Notes: generated by a model from the letters alone, not told the origin. A stretch of 64,000 nt of DNA from Moritella sp. (GCF_013215705.1 NZ_JABSQR010000007.1:211403-275402), one strand, 5' to 3'. Shown: positions 18,465-27,781, counted from the first letter of the stretch. Numbers and translations are program-made.

Positions 18465-19096
18465 CGATAAAGCGCGTCAATTTCACCATTTTTAATGCGT
18501 ATATTCACCCGCAGTAGCGCATGTTGGGCAATTTTCAACACATCTTTCATGCTCTCATAACAAGCGTGCTCATTCTTACCATAAGCAAAGAAATTTAACG
18601 ACACTTGATAACCCATACCACCAGTATCCGGTTTATCACCCAACGCCAAATAGCAGGTCGGCGATTGCGACAAACCAATCACGCCAGCGTTAAAACTCGG
18701 TTTCATCGACGACACCATGGACTGAATATTAGTCATTAACCAGTTAATGCTTTTTTCCTGACAATTTTCAGGAATATCGCGGAACAAGATCATTAACCGC
18801 GCACTGCATTTTTTCGCATACGGGTACTGCTGGTCGGTATTATCTTCAGCGGCATTAAACACACAGTCGTTACTTTCCAATAACGAGCCGGCACCATTCA
18901 CCCATTCAATTAAGCTATAAAACTGTTCAACAAAATCCCACTGTTTAAACGGTAACAGATCTTCTAATGCACTACGGATCAACTGAGGCTGTCGTTTAAA
19001 ATCCATATATACACTCGACTCATCCGATACCATACTCGTCCACGGATGAGATCTTAACGCTGAGTTATCAATTTTTTTGGAAATAAAAGCGTCCAC
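18461..19096 (-). CDS. Hypothetical protein, 211 residues
   Basis: Not recognised. 211 residues, soluble in appearance, with no signal peptide or membrane helix. Five cysteines are scattered through the central part. Balanced hydrophobic pattern and normal codon use suggest a real gene. It stands alone on the minus strand, converging with the upstream gene remnant and separated from the next minus-strand gene by about 70 bp. No function proposed. Confidence 0.6.
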   Translation of the reverse strand: MDAFISKKIDNSALRSHPWTSMVSDESSVYMDFKRQPQLIRSALEDLLPFKQWDFVEQFYSLIEWVNGAGSLLESNDCVFNAAEDNTDQQYPYAKKCSARLMILFRDIPENCQEKSINWLMTNIQSMVSSMKPSFNAGVIGLSQSPTCYLALGDKPDTGGMGYQVSLNFFAYGKNEHACYESMKDVLKIAQHALLRVNIRIKNGEIDALYR

Positions 19097-19169
19097 AGTT
19101 GCAGCCTTTGTTGGTTATACCCATGTTACTTCAAGATATTTGGGTTAATACGATAATGAGAATTGGATT

Positions 19170-19403
19170 TTAACAGTGTTCCGGCGATATATTAAAAGTT
19201 TTATCCGCTAAAATTTTGTTATCGAGTTCAATCGTCATACGCCAGTCACCGCATTTATCCGCAATGGGAGACCACACAGTATCAATTTCTGCCGGAATGT
19301 CGGTGGTGAACGCCTGAATACTTGGTAAGTCTTTTGATTTACTCTGCCACTGAGAATGGATGCCATATGTTTGCATTTTAGTGACAGGTTTGTATTTAGC
19401 CAT
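19170..19403 (-). CDS. Small DUF3859-like protein
   Basis: 77 residues from the ATG at 19403, which has AGGTGA just upstream; a longer TTG start is less likely. The pattern YGIHSQWQSKSKDLPSIQAF followed by a WRMTIELDNKILADKTF strand resembles the beta-sandwich domain DUF3859, though shorter than the usual domain of about 130 residues. The Cys before the stop and Cys in the middle could pair. No signal peptide. Function unknown. Confidence 0.5.
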   Translation of the reverse strand: MAKYKPVTKMQTYGIHSQWQSKSKDLPSIQAFTTDIPAEIDTVWSPIADKCGDWRMTIELDNKILADKTFNISPEHC

Positions 19404-19499
19404 TGCTTCACCTAGGTGATAATCAGAAATTAATGCGTTCAATAATTCCGATGACGAGTGCTTGTGGAAAGATGTACAGCATCACCCTACAAGGACGAA

Positions 19500-21404
19500 T
19501 TAATTACCGCCTTCCAAGTAACTTAAAAATATCGCGATATTAAACGGCTTTTGCATAAATAAAATATCAGCATGACATTCACTACCTGCTATCTCATTTT
19601 TATCATTCGCCGACAAAATCACATATTGGGTTTGCGTATTAGCTTGAATACATTTCATTTTGGCAATTAATTCTAAGCCATTCATCTCATCTAACTGATA
19701 ATCAACAATGACAACATCGGGTTCTGCATTCACCAATTGGGTTAACGCAACTTTCGAGTTATTCGCGCAAACCGTATTAAACTGCTGTTCTGCCAGCATC
19801 GCGCTGCATACTTCGAGGTTAAAGCGGTTATCGTCGACAATTAAAATACTCATATCACCATAATTAACGGAGTTAAATTGTGGCAATGACGTTGATTTAT
19901 CAAACTGACAGGGAAAGTGTAGCATGATTTTAGTGCCTTCATCCTTCACACTGTGCAACCTTAACTTGCCGCCAATCTGGGTCAGTAATTGGTTACAAGT
20001 ATAAAGCCCTAAACCAATACTCGAGACTTGTTGCTGCTTCGACTCAGCATCGATCGAGAAAGGATTAATTAACAACTCCTTGGTTGATTTTGACATACCG
20101 AGTCCAGAGTCTAGGATCAGAATACGTAAATAATAACCCCGGATGATTGATTCATCGTTAAATGCAGGGCGCTGACATATATCAATATGGCAACTTACGG
20201 TCTTACCCGTACTGTACTTCAATGCATTATTGATCATGTTAGTAATCACTTGAAATAACTTAGAACTATCCACACTGATGACAGCAGGTAACTTGTCACT
20301 AACATGAAAATCTAATATTTTTCCGGCAGGAATACTCAACTTATTATAATAATCTTGGATGTTACCTATGTATTGCAGGGTATTAATCGGCGCATTATTT
20401 AGCACTAATGTACTCGTGGTGGATTTACTGTAATTCAGGGTATTTTCTGCCACCGAATACAGCAAATTAGCCGACCACAGCATCTTATCAATAATAACAC
20501 TGTGTTCATCACTGATCTTAGGCATGTCTCTCAGCATCTGGCTGTAGCCTAATAACGCATTAATCGGCGTTCTTATCTCATGATTAATACTCGATACCAT
20601 CGCAACATTGAATTTATGCTCTCGCTCAATACGGTTAAATAAATGCTTATTGACCAATTTAAAATACAGCAATACAGCGATCAGAGCACAAATAAACAAG
20701 GTGGCTAACAGCACGCAGATAAATTCAATTAATCTTGTCGAGGATACTTGAGACTCAATACCCAGAGTATAATAAAAATTATACTCTGGGATACTGATAT
20801 CTAAGTCTGTGCGGTAACGAAGAAAATCTGGCATCAGATTAGTTGACTGCATCGTACAGGCGTTATTCTCAACAAATAATGGCAATAGTGAGTATTGTAA
20901 GCACGTATTTTTTAATTTATTGATGTTAAATAACAAGCTCTCGAGTGGGATAGCATAAAATAAATATGGCATATTGGGCTCATCAATATCGAGAACAATT
21001 AATCGATAATGAGGTAATAAGCCGTTCAAACGGCCATGCTTATCTCGGCTTGTTACTAACGTATCTAATTGTGGGATAAATGTGCGGTCCGAGATATAAC
21101 CTAACGCCAACTCTGGTGTTAATGTAAAGAGTAACGCAGCTCTTTCATCTAGCAACTCTCGAGTAAATATTTCAAATTCTGCTCTTTTTACACTTTTAGA
21201 TGATTTAAAAAAAGATTGCATCGCATTCATAATCAGTTTGTGCTGAAAATAGTTTTCTTGGTTAAATGCCATCAGCATCGATACTTTTTTATCATGATTA
21301 TATTTAAATTCATTCAAACCATAACTGGTAAATACAGTAACAATTACAGTCGTAACAAGCAGACAAATGCAAACATAACTGCGCAGATTAAATTTATAAT
21401 TCAT
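19500..21404 (-). CDS. Hybrid sensor histidine kinase with C-terminal receiver
   Basis: 634-residue membrane hybrid kinase. Helix 1 (about 10-30) and helix 2 (about 228-250) bracket a 200-residue periplasmic sensor. The H box SSINHEIRTPINALLGYSQ places the phospho-acceptor near His275; N box NMINNALKY, G1 DSGLGMS and G2 SIGLGLYTC follow. A receiver domain at about 510-630 has VDDNRFN, Asp in VIVDYQLDEMNG and Lys in FMQKPFN. Start at 21404 chosen over a TTG two codons upstream. Overlaps the Hpt-like gene by 11 bp and ends a four-gene signalling operon; a phosphorelay from kinase via receiver and Hpt to the REC-EAL protein is the natural reading. Confidence 0.88.
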   Translation of the reverse strand: MNYKFNLRSYVCICLLVTTVIVTVFTSYGLNEFKYNHDKKVSMLMAFNQENYFQHKLIMNAMQSFFKSSKSVKRAEFEIFTRELLDERAALLFTLTPELALGYISDRTFIPQLDTLVTSRDKHGRLNGLLPHYRLIVLDIDEPNMPYLFYAIPLESLLFNINKLKNTCLQYSLLPLFVENNACTMQSTNLMPDFLRYRTDLDISIPEYNFYYTLGIESQVSSTRLIEFICVLLATLFICALIAVLLYFKLVNKHLFNRIEREHKFNVAMVSSINHEIRTPINALLGYSQMLRDMPKISDEHSVIIDKMLWSANLLYSVAENTLNYSKSTTSTLVLNNAPINTLQYIGNIQDYYNKLSIPAGKILDFHVSDKLPAVISVDSSKLFQVITNMINNALKYSTGKTVSCHIDICQRPAFNDESIIRGYYLRILILDSGLGMSKSTKELLINPFSIDAESKQQQVSSIGLGLYTCNQLLTQIGGKLRLHSVKDEGTKIMLHFPCQFDKSTSLPQFNSVNYGDMSILIVDDNRFNLEVCSAMLAEQQFNTVCANNSKVALTQLVNAEPDVVIVDYQLDEMNGLELIAKMKCIQANTQTQYVILSANDKNEIAGSECHADILFMQKPFNIAIFLSYLEGGN

Positions 21405-21687
21405 CAGCAATCGCTACCACTTGCCCGTGAATATGCTCAACCATACAATGTAATTGTTGATGCCTTGTTATCTCCTCAATCCGAGCATCAAACTCAAGAG
21501 ATAAATAACGACATATACCTTTAAGCTGATGTTTTAGCGCATTAAGCTGGTCATTATTTTCAACTAATCTAGTTTTCGAGCTAATGTTAACAAGCTCCTC
21601 GACTAATGCTTGGTATAAAGGTAACCGTCTTTCTTGACTATAATGCCAGAAGAAATGACGCACGTTATCACTGATATCAACGAACAT
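21394..21687 (-). CDS. Hpt-like histidine phosphotransfer protein
   Basis: 97-residue all-helical protein with the Hpt signature-like segment LKHQLKGICRYLSL (candidate phospho-acceptor His in HQLKG). That fits Hpt domains, where His is followed by x-Leu-Lys-Gly. I choose the ATG at 21687, which lies downstream of an AGGA; an ATG eight codons earlier would put that site inside the gene. It overlaps both neighbours (REC-EAL by 11 bp, hybrid kinase by 11 bp), implying translational coupling and a shared phosphorelay. Confidence 0.68.
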   Translation of the reverse strand: MFVDISDNVRHFFWHYSQERRLPLYQALVEELVNISSKTRLVENNDQLNALKHQLKGICRYLSLEFDARIEEITRHQQLHCMVEHIHGQVVAIADEL

Positions 21688-22879
21688 TAACGGCAATGTC
21701 CTTATGCACATAACGATTAACCCAAGCTGTTAAATAGCGGCCTTCAATCGGCGGACTATATACATACCCTTGCGCGATATCACAACCCAGTTCAGCTAAA
21801 ATATTAAGCACGCTTTCAGTCTCAATACCTTCGGCAACGACACTCACCGACATCTTTTTAGCTAAGGCGATCGTCGACTCAACAATAAGGTGATGTTGTT
21901 CATTGGTATCAATATCACAGACAAAATAGCGATCAATTTTAATTTCATTAAACGGAATGGTATCTAAGCGTTCATAAGTCGAATAGCTTTTACCAAAATC
22001 ATCCAGTGAAATACCGATGTCATTAATAATCAGTCGAGCGATAGAATTCAGTACACTGGCTTGATTAATAATCTGTTGTGATTCGGTCAGTTCTAAAGTT
22101 AATTTGATATCAGCATGTGCTTGTTTATGGCGGATTATGTAGTCAATCAAGTTATCACAGCTTAAGTCTTCTGCGGTGACATTAATCGATAATGTATAAC
22201 TCGATAACGTCTTTTCATAGGCCCAGAATTTGAATGCTTTCGCGACAATTATCTTAGTGAAATCAACGTTCAGTCCTGCTTTATCAATCAAAGGTAAAAA
22301 CGTATCGGGATAAATATAACCATTTTCATCGTACATTCGAGCTAACACTTCAAAGCCGATGATATTATTACTTTTCATATCGACTTGAGGTTGAAAGCAA
22401 AGTAATACTTGTTCATCGGCAAGCAGTTGATTTATGTCATAATCAGAGACACTTCCCGGTGATTTAACGACTATCTTATGGCCATGCTGACGTTGCAAAC
22501 GGGCTGCTTCCGCTAATATAAAATCCATATTAATCGGCTTTTCAAAAACGCCGACCAAGCGCAGTTTCAAACTACTGGCAATACTACCCACTAACGCCAA
22601 AGTACGTTTATCCGAAGAACTAATCACAGCCAGGGGAATATCAGCATAACTCGCGTGCTCAGATAAAAAATTAATCACTTCCATGCCATCACAGTGATCC
22701 ATTTTCAAATCCAAGATCAGTAAATCAATATTACCTTCATTAGCCACAATCGCTTCAATACCTTGATTTGCATCTTCAGCTTCAAACGTCTGAAAATCAT
22801 ATTCGAAGGTACTCTCGATAAGATCAGCTTTAATCGCTTCTCGGACAAATTTTTGGTCATCTACAATCAAAATATTCAT
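21677..22879 (-). CDS. Response regulator with EAL domain (c-di-GMP phosphodiesterase)
   Basis: 400 residues: receiver domain 1-125 (VDDQ, Asp in LLILDLKMDHCDG, Lys in VFEKPIN) and EAL domain about 150-390. The EAL signature reads EVL (FEVLARM), which keeps the metal-binding Glu. ELTES, LDDFGKSYST, KIDRYFV, VAEGIET and QGYVYSPP are also present, so the site for hydrolysing cyclic di-GMP looks complete. Likely output of the adjoining kinase and Hpt protein, lowering c-di-GMP and so affecting motility versus biofilm. Separated by 2 bp from the upstream XRE gene. Confidence 0.9.
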   Translation of the reverse strand: MNILIVDDQKFVREAIKADLIESTFEYDFQTFEAEDANQGIEAIVANEGNIDLLILDLKMDHCDGMEVINFLSEHASYADIPLAVISSSDKRTLALVGSIASSLKLRLVGVFEKPINMDFILAEAARLQRQHGHKIVVKSPGSVSDYDINQLLADEQVLLCFQPQVDMKSNNIIGFEVLARMYDENGYIYPDTFLPLIDKAGLNVDFTKIIVAKAFKFWAYEKTLSSYTLSINVTAEDLSCDNLIDYIIRHKQAHADIKLTLELTESQQIINQASVLNSIARLIINDIGISLDDFGKSYSTYERLDTIPFNEIKIDRYFVCDIDTNEQHHLIVESTIALAKKMSVSVVAEGIETESVLNILAELGCDIAQGYVYSPPIEGRYLTAWVNRYVHKDIAVNVR

Positions 22880-22881
22880 AA

Positions 22882-23838
22882 TTACTCCGCGATACCGACA
22901 TTCGTAGGCTGCATTTCTCGTGTTGGTATAACAGAAAGCATCAGCATATTTCGGTTGGCCATGACTTCAGAGCGACTCATAATAAACGAATAGTTCTGAA
23001 TGATTTTAGATTGGTGTTCAATTGGTTTAACTTTACACATGGGGATCTTCATCTGCATTAATTTTTGTTTCAATTTGCTATCACAAGTACTAAAACTTAA
23101 ATATTCAATCGCTTTATCTGTTGCTAACTGATTAAGGTAGACAGACATCATATGATTATCAATGGCAGGAGAAACACCAAACGAAGAAAGCACTACCAAG
23201 ACATTCGCGCGCTCTTGTTTCGCAACATTCAGCAGTTCCATTATACCGATACTGCAATTCATGAATTCAAATAATGCTTTGGTATTTACTTTACAAAACA
23301 GGCAATGCCCTACTAATTGGCTAAAACTGCAAAATGCCGAGACTAAATTAAGCGGTTTTAATAATGCTGTTGAGGTTATTTCTTGGTGTGTAGGAAATAA
23401 ACGCGGGTTACCTTCATACATTAAGCAAAGTTTTAACATCGATGCAAAATTAACGTGGTCAGGCAGCATTGACTTGGTATGATATTGATCATTGTTATAA
23501 TAAGGATGTGCTGCTTTGTCATTTTTTCCGCTACCCGAAAGCTGAATGGCATATAAGCTTTCTTTGACAAAATCAATATCTGAACTATAGATATTAAACA
23601 GGTCATCACCAAACACTTCGGCTATTTCTGACTGTTTTGTTAAAGACGGTGTGTTAATACCACGTTCCCAACGGCTAATTGAGATCGTATCTAAGCTATC
23701 AAAAAAATGACTTCTTTCATTTAATAACGCCCGTAACCCTTCTTGTGAAAGGTTATGCTCTGACCGTATTTTTCTTAAAAAACTTGAGAATACCCTCATT
23801 ATTATTGTTTTTTGATAAGAGTATTTTGTGTATCCCAT
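22882..23838 (-). CDS. XRE-type regulator with long unassigned C-terminal domain
   Basis: 318 residues. A Cro/CI-type helix-turn-helix at about residues 15-70 (FLRKIRSEHNLSQEGLRALL ... ISRWERGINTPS) is followed by some 240 residues I do not recognise. That part has several cysteines (CLFCKVNTK) and a segment with VLVVLSSFGVSPAIDNH, which could bind a ligand. Start at the ATG 23838, behind GGAAG. First gene of the signalling operon; probably controls it or links it to another input. 292 bp of AT-rich DNA without visible genes separate it from gbpA's leader. Confidence 0.75.
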   Translation of the reverse strand: MGYTKYSYQKTIIMRVFSSFLRKIRSEHNLSQEGLRALLNERSHFFDSLDTISISRWERGINTPSLTKQSEIAEVFGDDLFNIYSSDIDFVKESLYAIQLSGSGKNDKAAHPYYNNDQYHTKSMLPDHVNFASMLKLCLMYEGNPRLFPTHQEITSTALLKPLNLVSAFCSFSQLVGHCLFCKVNTKALFEFMNCSIGIMELLNVAKQERANVLVVLSSFGVSPAIDNHMMSVYLNQLATDKAIEYLSFSTCDSKLKQKLMQMKIPMCKVKPIEHQSKIIQNYSFIMSRSEVMANRNMLMLSVIPTREMQPTNVGIAE

Positions 23839-24184
23839 CTTCACTTCCAATTATATCGAATGCCCTTATCACGAACTTAATCACAGTCATTGCTCAACGA
23901 CATTAAACACTAAGTTTGAAAAAAACACTACCAATCAATAAAAATCAAATATATGTTTATACATGCATTAGTTCCACAGTAATACTTTTCACTTTTAAAA
24001 AAAAAATGCCTACATGCTAAGCAATTTCACCATTATCCCTACGACTAGGCAGATAATTACACATATCCATAAAGTATTACTCTAGCGATAAGTGTGACAG
24101 GTCGTTACGATAAACGGGCCGCAATGGAGCACCACAGGTTCAGTGTCAGCACATCAAACATTAAATGAACATGGAGTTTATGAT

Positions 24185-25609
24185 ATGAAAAAAATAATAT
24201 TAACGTCACTCAGTGCTTTGGCTGTGTCAGTCGCATTAGTACCTACAGTCGCTATTGCACACGGCTATGTTGCAGGCCAGTTTCCTTCACGCGTTAATTT
24301 ATGTCATTCAGATAATGGATCTAAAAATGATTGTGCAAGCGCGTCATACGATAGACAAAGCTTAGAGGCGCCGAAAGGCTTTCCAGCTACTGGTCCTATT
24401 GATGGAAAGATCGCATCAGCACAAAAAGGCGGGTCATTTGATGTGCTTGATCTGCAATCATCAAACCAATGGTATAAAACGAAGATCCAAGCAGGGTTAA
24501 ATGATTTCCATTGGTTTAGCACAGCTAACCATAAAACTACTGATTACGTTTATTACATCACCAAATCTGATTGGGACCAAAACGCGCCATTAACTCGTGC
24601 ATCTTTTGATTTAGCTAATCCTTTCTGTGTCATTGACATGGATGGTCAACAACCACTGAAAAATTTAGGTAACTCACATAGCTGCAACGTGCCAGCGCGC
24701 AGTGGGTATCAAGTTATTCTTTCCGTTTGGACCATCGATGATACTGACAATGCATTTTACAATGTTATCGATGTAGAGTTTGAGGACGGTGTAACGCCAC
24801 CACCACTACCCGATGTTTGGCAGCAAAGCACCACAATTACCCCACAAGCAGACTTAGTCGTCGGTGATAAAGTCAAAGCCCGCTTCTTTGATTCCTCAGT
24901 TGGTTCATTTACTCACGAAACGACCATTGAAATTAGCTCTGCTGCCAATGGTAAAAAGAATACTTGGTCTTACAATATCGCCACTGCGATTAATGCTAAT
25001 CAAACCGATGTGCAAGCGGGATCAAAAAGTGACGATGATATGTTTACCCCTGTTTACGGTAACAACCCTATCTACTTAAAAACAAGCTCTAACCTTAGCT
25101 CTGTTGAAGTGGACATTATTAAAGCCGAAGCCCCTATTGATGACAGTATTAACGTTGTAGGCCTAAAAGATGAATATGGCATCGACAATAATGCGGTAGA
25201 CGTTACCTTTAGTATTGAAGCGGTTGGTAACTTAAATGTCACCAATACTATCTTTGATGCCAATAATAACGCCATCGCCTCAGAGTCTAAAAATGTGAAT
25301 GACACGGTTGAGCACTTTACCATATCACTCAACAATGCAACCGCAGGTATCTTTAAACTGGTCTCAATTGCCAACTCAAACGATAACAGCAACCTATCAC
25401 TGCAAGAATCAAATAACTTCAAAATCCTTGCCGCTGACATTCCGGGTGATTGCCAAGATATCCAAGCAATTGATATCAGCAAGCAATACCAACCAGGTAA
25501 TGAAGTTTCATACCAAGGTAATGTTTACCGTGCAGAGCGTTGGACAGATGTCGGCAGAACACCTAATACCCAGTATTCAGGTTGGGTATTAGCCGGCTCT
25601 TGTAAATAA
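24185..25609 (+). CDS. gbpA: GbpA-like chitin-binding lytic polysaccharide monooxygenase
   Basis: 474-residue secreted AA10 protein. Signal peptide (MKKIILTSLSALAVSVALV...AIA) leaves His26 as the mature N terminus (HGYV), the first copper ligand; the second His lies in FHWFSTANHKTTDY. The catalytic domain runs to about residue 205. GbpA2-like and further modules follow, and a C-terminal chitin-binding module of the CBM5/12/73 kind ends the protein (YQPGNEVSYQGNVYRAERW...GWVLAGSC). Size and order match Vibrio cholerae GbpA, a chitin and mucin adhesin. ATG at 24185 chosen: GGAG upstream and it begins the signal peptide. Single gene with its own terminator. Confidence 0.93.
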   Translation: MKKIILTSLSALAVSVALVPTVAIAHGYVAGQFPSRVNLCHSDNGSKNDCASASYDRQSLEAPKGFPATGPIDGKIASAQKGGSFDVLDLQSSNQWYKTKIQAGLNDFHWFSTANHKTTDYVYYITKSDWDQNAPLTRASFDLANPFCVIDMDGQQPLKNLGNSHSCNVPARSGYQVILSVWTIDDTDNAFYNVIDVEFEDGVTPPPLPDVWQQSTTITPQADLVVGDKVKARFFDSSVGSFTHETTIEISSAANGKKNTWSYNIATAINANQTDVQAGSKSDDDMFTPVYGNNPIYLKTSSNLSSVEVDIIKAEAPIDDSINVVGLKDEYGIDNNAVDVTFSIEAVGNLNVTNTIFDANNNAIASESKNVNDTVEHFTISLNNATAGIFKLVSIANSNDNSNLSLQESNNFKILAADIPGDCQDIQAIDISKQYQPGNEVSYQGNVYRAERWTDVGRTPNTQYSGWVLAGSCK

Positions 25610-25640
25610 GCCGCTATACACGACTCCTTAGCGAGAACAT

Positions 25641-25675
25641 AAACCACGCGTGATGATTAATATTGCGCGCGGTTT
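25641..25675 (+). terminator. Probable terminator after gbpA
   Basis: AAACC-A-CGCG pairs with CGCG-C-GGTTT (one internal mismatch) around an AT-rich loop, 30 bp past the gbpA stop. The tail is AT-rich and not a clean T-run, so strength is uncertain. Confidence 0.5.
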
Positions 25676-25695
25676 AATTATTTCAACGATAAGGA

Positions 25696-27141
25696 CTAGC
25701 GATAAACCAATGAATCGACCGCTCCCTGCCCACTATGAACGCCGCCTTCCATGACGTTCGCTGGTTTACTCCGCACTAAATAACCCGCCACAGCATCATC
25801 AATAGCAACACCATCAATGTTGACGGTAAAAATACCGATTTCACTGATCATATCGCCAATCATGCTCGCTTCACCATTGCGAATAATCATGGTCGGGTGC
25901 GATCGAGGCAAGGGCACGATTTTGCGCATCAACGACCAAGACTCATACTCTGCTTCATCAAGTGTTCTTAGTTTAGTCACAATATCCTCACCAAACACAC
26001 AATGACCACCACCTTCGCCCTGATTTTTTAACACCCAATTATCGAGCCCGGTTGTCATTAAATGCGCAATTGAATCCGCATGCAATGGCAGCATCTCACC
26101 AAAAAAGGGTTTAATGGTGAATGCTTCTTGCTCAGTTAATCCAAATTTAATCAGCGCTTGTGCAGGAAAATTAGATAACAACATTTGTACCCGTTTACTC
26201 GATGCCAGTTGCTGAGCGATGGTCGCATTCATCGCAATATCATGCTGCTCTAGCGTCATGCGCACCGACATCAATGTTCTGCAGCAATACTTTTCGATAA
26301 TGGTTTTATCATAATAATCACACTGCTGATAACCAGCACGCAGATAGACTACATCAATTGGCTCATTATTTAATAACAGACGATGGTTATCGCCAGTCGA
26401 CAATTGACCGTATAACTCGGTAAATGTTTTTCTTAACGTGCGAATACCTTTTGCATGTAACGCATATTCTAATAAATGCTGGTCATAGACATTATCTTCA
26501 TGTGCTTGCACTACCATGACAAACGTCGGTTTACCTGCATCCTTGTGTTTTTGTTTAATCATACATGCAGACTTGGCGATACCATCAGCGAGTCTTTCGA
26601 TTGCATCATTAGCGATAAATTCAGGCGGAATTTGTGCGCTAGGTTGGCTCGGTGAATGATTATGCTCTGTATAAGTTTGAAATAAATCAGCATGCTGCGC
26701 CGCAATATAACGATACAATTCAGATGCAAGTTGACCAAAAGGCCCCATACCAGCAGCAATCCCATTAAACTCAATCAACTTAGGACCTAATTGCTGATCA
26801 TCCATAAAGTCAGTTCTCATGATCAGTAAAGGCGTCGCTCGACGGGATTGGGTTAACGATAACTTATTATGTAATGTTAATAATGCCGAAAATAACGGAT
26901 CGGTATCGGCAATAGGCGCTATAGCTTGTTGAATAAAATCGTCATCTTTGGAAATAGCATGTAATAGTTGACCAAATAATCCAGCCGCCTGTTGCAACCC
27001 CTCAAAACGTACTTTATCGATACTGCTTGGTGTTAAGGTAAATGGACAATGCAAGCTACTGGCATTACTTTGCTTGAATACTAACGAATGCGCTAATGCC
27101 CATTCAACACTATCTGTAACTGCTATTTCTACATTCTTCAT
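25696..27141 (-). CDS. Eukaryotic-type glutathione synthetase
   Basis: 481-residue ATP-grasp protein resembling eukaryotic glutathione synthetase (GSS; PF03199/PF03917), not bacterial GshB. Family hallmarks: LIEFNGIAAGMG (compare QVEINTIAASFGG), DVVYLRAGYQQCDY (compare VVYFRAGY), the glycine-rich loop VLKNQGEGGGHCVFGEDI (compare PQREGGGNN), LMRKIVP, SEIGIF and the C-terminal GYLVRSKPANVMEGGVHSG. It would join glycine to gamma-glutamylcysteine using ATP. It lies downstream of an ArsR gene, with two matching palindromes in its promoter region. This family is patchy in gammaproteobacteria, suggesting transfer. Family level is firm; exact substrate is inferred. Confidence 0.85.
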   Translation of the reverse strand: MKNVEIAVTDSVEWALAHSLVFKQSNASSLHCPFTLTPSSIDKVRFEGLQQAAGLFGQLLHAISKDDDFIQQAIAPIADTDPLFSALLTLHNKLSLTQSRRATPLLIMRTDFMDDQQLGPKLIEFNGIAAGMGPFGQLASELYRYIAAQHADLFQTYTEHNHSPSQPSAQIPPEFIANDAIERLADGIAKSACMIKQKHKDAGKPTFVMVVQAHEDNVYDQHLLEYALHAKGIRTLRKTFTELYGQLSTGDNHRLLLNNEPIDVVYLRAGYQQCDYYDKTIIEKYCCRTLMSVRMTLEQHDIAMNATIAQQLASSKRVQMLLSNFPAQALIKFGLTEQEAFTIKPFFGEMLPLHADSIAHLMTTGLDNWVLKNQGEGGGHCVFGEDIVTKLRTLDEAEYESWSLMRKIVPLPRSHPTMIIRNGEASMIGDMISEIGIFTVNIDGVAIDDAVAGYLVRSKPANVMEGGVHSGQGAVDSLVYR

Positions 27142-27195
27142 ACCGTCGACCCCGTTGCAAACAACGTTAAAGCATCACCAATAAGCGACGCTAAC

Positions 27196-27219
27196 TATTT
27201 CCATGAAACTGGAAATATA
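27196..27219. promoter_or_regulatory. ArsR-type operator 1 upstream of glutathione synthetase
   Basis: TATTTC-N10-GAAATATA, 55-78 bp upstream of the synthetase start. Its core ATTTCCA/TGGAAAT is a perfect inverted repeat. It shares spacing and half-sites with two further copies around the ArsR gene. Confidence 0.65.
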
Positions 27220-27243
27220 GATCAACGAGTTTTAACTGTCAAA

Positions 27244-27269
27244 TATACTTCCATAAATGCAGAAATATA
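27244..27269. promoter_or_regulatory. ArsR-type operator 2 upstream of glutathione synthetase
   Basis: TATACTTC-N10-GAAATATA, 25 bp farther upstream than operator 1. Same half-sites and identical 10-bp spacer length. Two copies may give cooperative repression. Confidence 0.65.
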
Positions 27270-27308
27270 TGAAACCTATATTAAGCAAAAAAAGACCTGG
27301 ATTTAAAA

Positions 27309-27331
27309 ACACCACTCAGAACAGGTGGTGT
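27309..27331 (-). terminator. Terminator after the arsR-family gene
   Basis: ACACCAC (27309-27315) pairs with GTGGTGT (27325-27331). On the minus strand it is followed by TTTTTAAAT. It would separate the ArsR transcript from the glutathione synthetase promoter. Confidence 0.7.
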
Positions 27332-27388
27332 AAAATATTAATAAAAACAATAGTTAAAACCATCATTTAAAAAACAGTTAAAAATGTA

Positions 27389-27724
27389 TTAGCACTGTTT
27401 TTCGTTATTAATGCTGTCATTGCACGTATCGCTCTTCACTTCATCAATACAACATTCATCTTGTAAAAAACCAATCACAGATTGTAATTTTTCATATTCA
27501 GCCACACAGTACAAAGTACGTCCTTCACGGCGCTGTGACAGTAATCCTGCAGACGCTAAGCTAGCGATATGGTGTGATAACGTCGACCCTGGAATGGATA
27601 ATTGTGATTGTAAACCACCCACAGCAATACCTTGATATCCGGCGCGAATAATACTTTTAAAAATAGTTAATCGCGTTGGATGTCCCAGTTCCTTCAGTGC
27701 TTTCGCAATAACATCAATATCCAT
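27389..27724 (-). CDS. ArsR/SmtB-family repressor
   Basis: 111-residue winged-helix repressor: KALGHPTRLTIFKSII-type helix (here KALKELGHPTRLTIFKSII) and recognition region SIPGSTLSHHIASLASAGLLSQRREGRTLYC. The C-terminal tail has Cys-Cys (ECCIDE), then single Cys residues at DTCND and the final KQC. Those could bind metalloid or respond to thiol stress; the classical alpha-3 CVC motif is absent. A palindrome of the shared operator type lies 32-57 bp upstream of the start, fitting autorepression, and two more precede the glutathione synthetase gene downstream. Likely links thiol or metal stress to glutathione synthesis. Confidence 0.87.
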   Translation of the reverse strand: MDIDVIAKALKELGHPTRLTIFKSIIRAGYQGIAVGGLQSQLSIPGSTLSHHIASLASAGLLSQRREGRTLYCVAEYEKLQSVIGFLQDECCIDEVKSDTCNDSINNEKQC

Positions 27725-27755
27725 TTTTATATCTCCACCATACCCACTAATAATA

Positions 27756-27781
27756 TATATTTCGATACTAGCAGAAACATA
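27756..27781. promoter_or_regulatory. ArsR-type operator 3 upstream of the arsR-family gene
   Basis: TATATTTC-N10-GAAACATA, 32-57 bp upstream of the repressor's start codon. Third member of the operator set, with the same half-sites and spacer as operators 1 and 2. Confidence 0.65.

Noticed and set aside
24864..25592. Frames overlapping gbpA in other phases
   Set aside because: Shadows of a full-length, clearly functional secreted protein.
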